Below, in pieces: positions 6,711-9,675 of a stretch of 9,675 bases of DNA (its first letter is position 1; each line of letters begins with the position of its first letter). Source of the DNA: Actinomycetota bacterium (lineage in GTDB: Bacteria; Actinomycetota; Thermoleophilia; Solirubrobacterales; 70-9); contig VAYL01000153.1 in assembly GCA_005884305.1 (NCBI GenBank), positions 12,094 through 21,768 on the forward strand, given 5' to 3'. Under the pieces are notes generated by a model. The model worked only from the letters and a program-made list of their open reading frames with translations, made no database searches and had not been told where the DNA came from. A program made the translations under genes and the position numbers.

Positions 6711-8279
6711 CTAGATCCCGAGCCGGTTCCGCAGGCCGCGCGCGTTGATCAGGCGGTTGACCCGGTTGACCATCTTGCGCCGCGTTGACGTGTAGGGGAA
6801 CCACAGCGGATCACGCTTCCCCTGCTTGACGCGAGGGACCACGATCGATTCCGGCCGTACGTACTTCTTGATCCCGTACGAGCCGTGCCGGAAGCCGATG
6901 CCCGAGTCCTTCCAGCCGCCCATCGGCAGACCCAGCGCGAAGAAGTTAGTAAGCACGTCGTTGACGTTCACAGCGCCGGCCTCGATGCGCCGGGCGACCG
7001 CCTCGGCCTCGTCGCTGGTCCCGGCGAAAACCGACGCCGAGAGCCCGTAGCGCGTGTCGTTCGCCAGGCGGACGGCCTCGTCGGCGTCGCGCACCTTCAT
7101 CACCGGGATCACCGGGCCGAACGTCTCGTCGGTCATCACCTTCATCGAGTGGTCGGCGTCGGCGATCACGGTCGGCTCGTACCAGTCGCCGGATCCCTCC
7201 TTGCGCTTGCCGCCGGTCAGCACGCGAGCCCCCTTCTCGCGAGCGTCCTCGACGTGGGAGGAGACGATCTCCACCTGCGCCGGAGTGGCCATGGCTCCGA
7301 TCTCCGCGGAGTAGGAGCGCCCGTCGAACCCCTGGCGAAGGCCCCGGACCTCATCGGTGAGCCTCGCAACGAATTCGTCGTAGATCGGCTCCTCGACATA
7401 GACCCGCTCGATCGACGTGCACGCCTGCCCGGAGTTCAATAGACCTCCGACGGCGGTCGCGTTGACCGCGCGCTCCAAGTCCGAGCTGCGCAGGACGATC
7501 AGGGGATCCTTGCCCCCGAGCTCGAGGCTCACGGGGGTCAGAGTGTCGGCGGCACGCTTCATCACGACCTTGCCGGTGCGGTCGGAGCCGGTGAACTGAA
7601 CGAAGTCGACCTCGTCGACGAGCACTCCGCCCGTCTCGCCAAGACCGTTCACCACTTCCAGCACGCCGGGGCCACCCACCTCCTCCTTCCACCCGCGCAC
7701 GGCCTCCATCGTCGAGAGGGGCGTGAACTCCGACGGCTTGATCACGACCGCGCATCCGGCGAACAGCGCCGGGATCGCGTCATCCAGCGCGAGCAGGAGC
7801 GGGAAGTTCCAAGGGGTGATCACACCCACGACCGGATACGGGCGGTAGAGGATGCGAAGCCGCTTCACCCTCAGCGGCAGGATGTTGGGGGTCGGCGTCT
7901 CATCGGCGAGGAGCTCCTCGCCATGCTGCGAGTAGTAGTTGATCGCCGAGCTGATGAGCGGCGCCTCGGCCTCCGCCTCGGCGCGCACCTTCCCCGTCTC
8001 CTCCTGCATGACGTCGGCGAGCCGCGGCTCGTTGTCGATCATCCAGTCGCGGAAGCGCTCGAGCCACCTGCGCCGCCCAGGGAACCCGATCGCCTGCCAC
8101 TCCTTCTGGTTCTCCCGGACCCTCGCGACGACCTCGGCGACACGCTCGGGCGGGTCGATCGGGATCTGACGGATCAGGCTGCCGTCAGCCGGCCGATGGA
8201 CCTCGAACGCGCCCCCGTCGGCGGAAGCTCCGTTGCCCGTTGCCGGCGGGGCGCTCTGCGTCGCGGAGGCGCTCTCCAT
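6711..8279 (-). CDS. NAD(P)+-dependent aldehyde dehydrogenase family protein (possibly succinate-semialdehyde dehydrogenase-like)
   Basis: Oxidises an aldehyde to a carboxylate with NAD(P)+. The 522 residues show the full aldehyde dehydrogenase fold: VVGVITPWNFPLLLALD in the cofactor domain, FVQFTGSDRTGK, general base E253 in LELGGKDP, catalytic C287 in NSGQACTS (34 residues later, the usual spacing), DETFGPVIPV, and a late GGWKDSGIGFRHG. The family match is certain and the substrate is not. The C-terminal part (YGIKKYVRPESIVVPR, then a basic tail of about 35 residues) resembles actinobacterial GabD2-like enzymes, which favours a semialdehyde, but this is inference. The first 20 or so residues are an Ala/Ser/Gly-rich leader outside the fold. 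I chose the ATG at 8277-8279; a TTG immediately before it (8280-8282) is closer to the GGAG at 8294-8297 (11 bases rather than 14) and would add one residue. It is the first gene of a tight three-gene group with proline and P5C dehydrogenases. Confidence 0.9.
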   Translation of the reverse strand: MESASATQSAPPATGNGASADGGAFEVHRPADGSLIRQIPIDPPERVAEVVARVRENQKEWQAIGFPGRRRWLERFRDWMIDNEPRLADVMQEETGKVRAEAEAEAPLISSAINYYSQHGEELLADETPTPNILPLRVKRLRILYRPYPVVGVITPWNFPLLLALDDAIPALFAGCAVVIKPSEFTPLSTMEAVRGWKEEVGGPGVLEVVNGLGETGGVLVDEVDFVQFTGSDRTGKVVMKRAADTLTPVSLELGGKDPLIVLRSSDLERAVNATAVGGLLNSGQACTSIERVYVEEPIYDEFVARLTDEVRGLRQGFDGRSYSAEIGAMATPAQVEIVSSHVEDAREKGARVLTGGKRKEGSGDWYEPTVIADADHSMKVMTDETFGPVIPVMKVRDADEAVRLANDTRYGLSASVFAGTSDEAEAVARRIEAGAVNVNDVLTNFFALGLPMGGWKDSGIGFRHGSYGIKKYVRPESIVVPRVKQGKRDPLWFPYTSTRRKMVNRVNRLINARGLRNRLGI

Positions 8280-8338
8280 CAATGGGGACTCTACTCCGGC
8301 GCCCCTTGCGGCCGCCGTAACGGGCCGCTACTTCTTGA

Positions 8339-9523
8339 TCAGGGGCGCTGGACGATCTGGTAGACGTGGTTGTCGCCGAGGGAGGCGACATAGAGCTGGC
8401 GGGCGTAGCCGATGCCGAAGGAGCTGGGACCCGAGACGCTCAGACCGGTGTTCCTGTCGCCCCTGGCCCCGGAGGTGGACGGCACGAGGCTGCGGATAGC
8501 GCCGTTAGCGTGGTCGCTGTAGACGTATCGGCCGTTGAGCAGGCTCAGATTGGGGTTGTGGACGACGTAGCCGCCGATGATCGCGTGATAGCCGTCGCTG
8601 CCGTGGTTCTTGACGATGATCGGCTGGACCCGCGGACGGGGGTTCGGGTTGGGGTCCGGGCGGCTGAGATCGAACGGCGCAAATCCCTCGTAGGTGGGCC
8701 ACCCGAAGTACGAGCCCTTGGCGCGCGGCCGGGCGACGTAGTCGATCTCCTCCCACGAGTCCTGCCCCACGTCGCCGATCGCGAGGTCGTTGTTGGCTGA
8801 GTCGAACGAGAAGCGCCACGGATTGCGGAAGCCGTAGGCGAAGATCTCGTCGCGGCCGGTGCGCCCGACGTAGGGGTTGCTCTGGGGAACGGTGTACGGA
8901 CGCGTCGCCTGCTTGTGGGGATCGATCCGCAGGATCTTTCCGAGCAGAACGTTCAGGTGGCGGGCGTTGTCGTGATTGTCGCCGCCGCCCCCGCCGTCGC
9001 CGGTCGAGATGTAGAGAAGGCCGGCCGGGCCGAACTGAAGCTGGCCGCCGTTGTGATTCGACTCGCCGGGATGCGGGATGACGATCACCGTGCGACGTGA
9101 GTTCGGATCGGCTCCGCGGTTCGATGTGGCGTGGAACTCGTCGACCTCGAGGTCGCCGTTTGCGTTCGTGTAGTCCGCATAGAGGAGATGATTCGAGCGA
9201 TAGTGGGGATCGAACGCGATCGAGAGCAGCCCCCGCTCACCGCAGCAGGAGATCCGGTTGCTGATGTTGAGAAAGTCCTGCGATCGAGGCGTCCCCTTGT
9301 CGACGACCCGGATCCGACCCGCCTGCTCCGCCACGTACAGGAATCCTGGCGTGCCCGGCGCGTGGGTGACGTAGATCGGGGAATCGAAGGTGCCGACGGA
9401 CCGCAGCGCGAGCGTAGGTGCCCGGCCCGAGGCCCCGGTGCCGAGAAGCGCCACCACCAGTACCCCGGCGATAAATGCGGCGGCCACCAGCCACCCTCCC
9501 CTGTGACCGCTCCTTCCCACCAT
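8339..9523 (-). CDS. PQQ-dependent sugar dehydrogenase (glucose/sorbosone dehydrogenase family), exported or membrane-anchored
   Basis: A six-bladed beta-propeller quinoprotein of the soluble glucose dehydrogenase / HHIP-like family, expected to oxidise a sugar or related polyol outside the cytoplasm with PQQ and Ca2+. Residues 12-32 form a hydrophobic helix after a short basic stretch (R4, H7, R8), consistent with an uncleaved anchor or a signal peptide. Family motifs are CCGERGLLSIAFDP (93-106), SNHNGGQLQFGPAGLLYIST (155-174, with the likely catalytic H157), GDGGGGGD (175-182), LNVLLGKILRIDP (190-202), FAYGFRNPWRFSFD (228-241, with R233), GDVGQDSWEEID (250-261) and SFG near 368-370. The length of 394 is normal. 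Residues 288-299 are an unusual Pro-Asn-Arg run. The start ATG (9521-9523) lacks a well-spaced ribosome site; a GTG at codon 13, 2 bases after an AGGGGAGGGTGG stretch, is an alternative but would remove the basic N-region. The true substrate and the cofactor are not proven here. Confidence 0.88.
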   Translation of the reverse strand: MVGRSGHRGGWLVAAAFIAGVLVVALLGTGASGRAPTLALRSVGTFDSPIYVTHAPGTPGFLYVAEQAGRIRVVDKGTPRSQDFLNISNRISCCGERGLLSIAFDPHYRSNHLLYADYTNANGDLEVDEFHATSNRGADPNSRRTVIVIPHPGESNHNGGQLQFGPAGLLYISTGDGGGGGDNHDNARHLNVLLGKILRIDPHKQATRPYTVPQSNPYVGRTGRDEIFAYGFRNPWRFSFDSANNDLAIGDVGQDSWEEIDYVARPRAKGSYFGWPTYEGFAPFDLSRPDPNPNPRPRVQPIIVKNHGSDGYHAIIGGYVVHNPNLSLLNGRYVYSDHANGAIRSLVPSTSGARGDRNTGLSVSGPSSFGIGYARQLYVASLGDNHVYQIVQRP

Positions 9524-9575
9524 CCTGTTTGAGATTACTCGCGGCGGGGATTGCCGGTCCAGGGTCCCCGTTCGG

Positions 9576-9675
9576 TCAGGAGGATCCGTCGGCGACGAGC
9601 CGGTATACCGGCCCGTTGAGCGAGGTTGCGTAGATGTGTCCCGCGTTGTCCTCGCCGAATGAGCTGAGGTCCGGA
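9576..9675 (-). CDS. C-terminal end of a second PQQ-dependent sugar dehydrogenase-like protein (5' part outside window)
   Basis: Only the last 32 codons lie in the window; they read leftwards and stop with TGA at 9576-9578. The segment contains SSFGEDNAGHIYATSLNG followed by PVYRLVADGSS. It aligns with the C-terminus of the next gene (SSFG, then LYVASL, then VYQIV), and FGED...Y..SL.G.VYRL is the typical last blade of glucose/sorbosone dehydrogenase propellers. It is therefore probably a tandem paralogue, 52 bases upstream of the complete copy and in the same direction. The reading is short, so the family call rests on this one blade. Confidence 0.65.
   Translation of the reverse strand, partial: PDLSSFGEDNAGHIYATSLNGPVYRLVADGSS

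Noticed and set aside
8308..8328. Hairpin GCGGCC / GGCCGC with a 9-base loop between the sugar dehydrogenase and aldehyde dehydrogenase genes, considered as a terminator
   Set aside because: The stem has only six pairs and no T-run follows on the minus strand. Such short GC stems are common by chance here.

Overview
The window is GC-rich (roughly two thirds G+C), densely coding chromosomal DNA. It carries ordinary metabolic genes and no sign of phage, transposon, CRISPR array, tRNA or rRNA. The codon use and the style of the proteins (a polytopic flippase-like protein, an actinobacterial-type split proline catabolic pair, soluble quinoprotein sugar dehydrogenases) suggest a high-GC actinomycete, perhaps Thermoleophilia/Solirubrobacterales. 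That placement is inference; no marker gene here proves it.

Left part, + strand. The window opens inside a membrane protein gene of the lysylphosphatidylglycerol synthase transmembrane / flippase-like family. Its reading frame breaks near position 606, where about seven conserved codons also appear to be missing. metE follows 42 bases after its restored-frame stop. This is an intact 785-residue cobalamin-independent methionine synthase with all zinc ligands present. A 270-base intergenic stretch comes next. It holds a long imperfect inverted repeat (3283-3351), a 12-base palindrome and a possible sigma-70-type promoter, and it leads into an unrecognised 99-residue protein (3496-3795).

Right part, - strand. 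Five genes run leftwards in close order: the tail of a sugar dehydrogenase (cut by the right edge), a complete secreted or anchored paralogue of it, a broad aldehyde dehydrogenase, a PutA-type proline dehydrogenase, and L-glutamate gamma-semialdehyde (P5C) dehydrogenase. Gaps are 52, 59 and 28 bases, and the last pair overlaps by 4 bases (ATGA). The last two genes form the complete proline-to-glutamate pathway: proline dehydrogenase passes electrons to FAD and makes P5C, and P5C dehydrogenase oxidises the hydrolysed semialdehyde to glutamate with NAD+. The upstream aldehyde dehydrogenase may oxidise a related semialdehyde. The sugar dehydrogenases are probably PQQ/Ca2+ quinoproteins of the cell envelope and may only share the transcript. 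The promoter of the leftward series is not evident and may lie beyond the right edge. The leftward operon and the rightward 99-residue gene converge with only two bases between their stop codons.

I see no clearly undescribed biological system. The items most worth checking are the broken flippase-like gene, the intergenic inverted repeat, the orphan 99-residue protein, and the grouping of a split PutA pair with a third aldehyde dehydrogenase.
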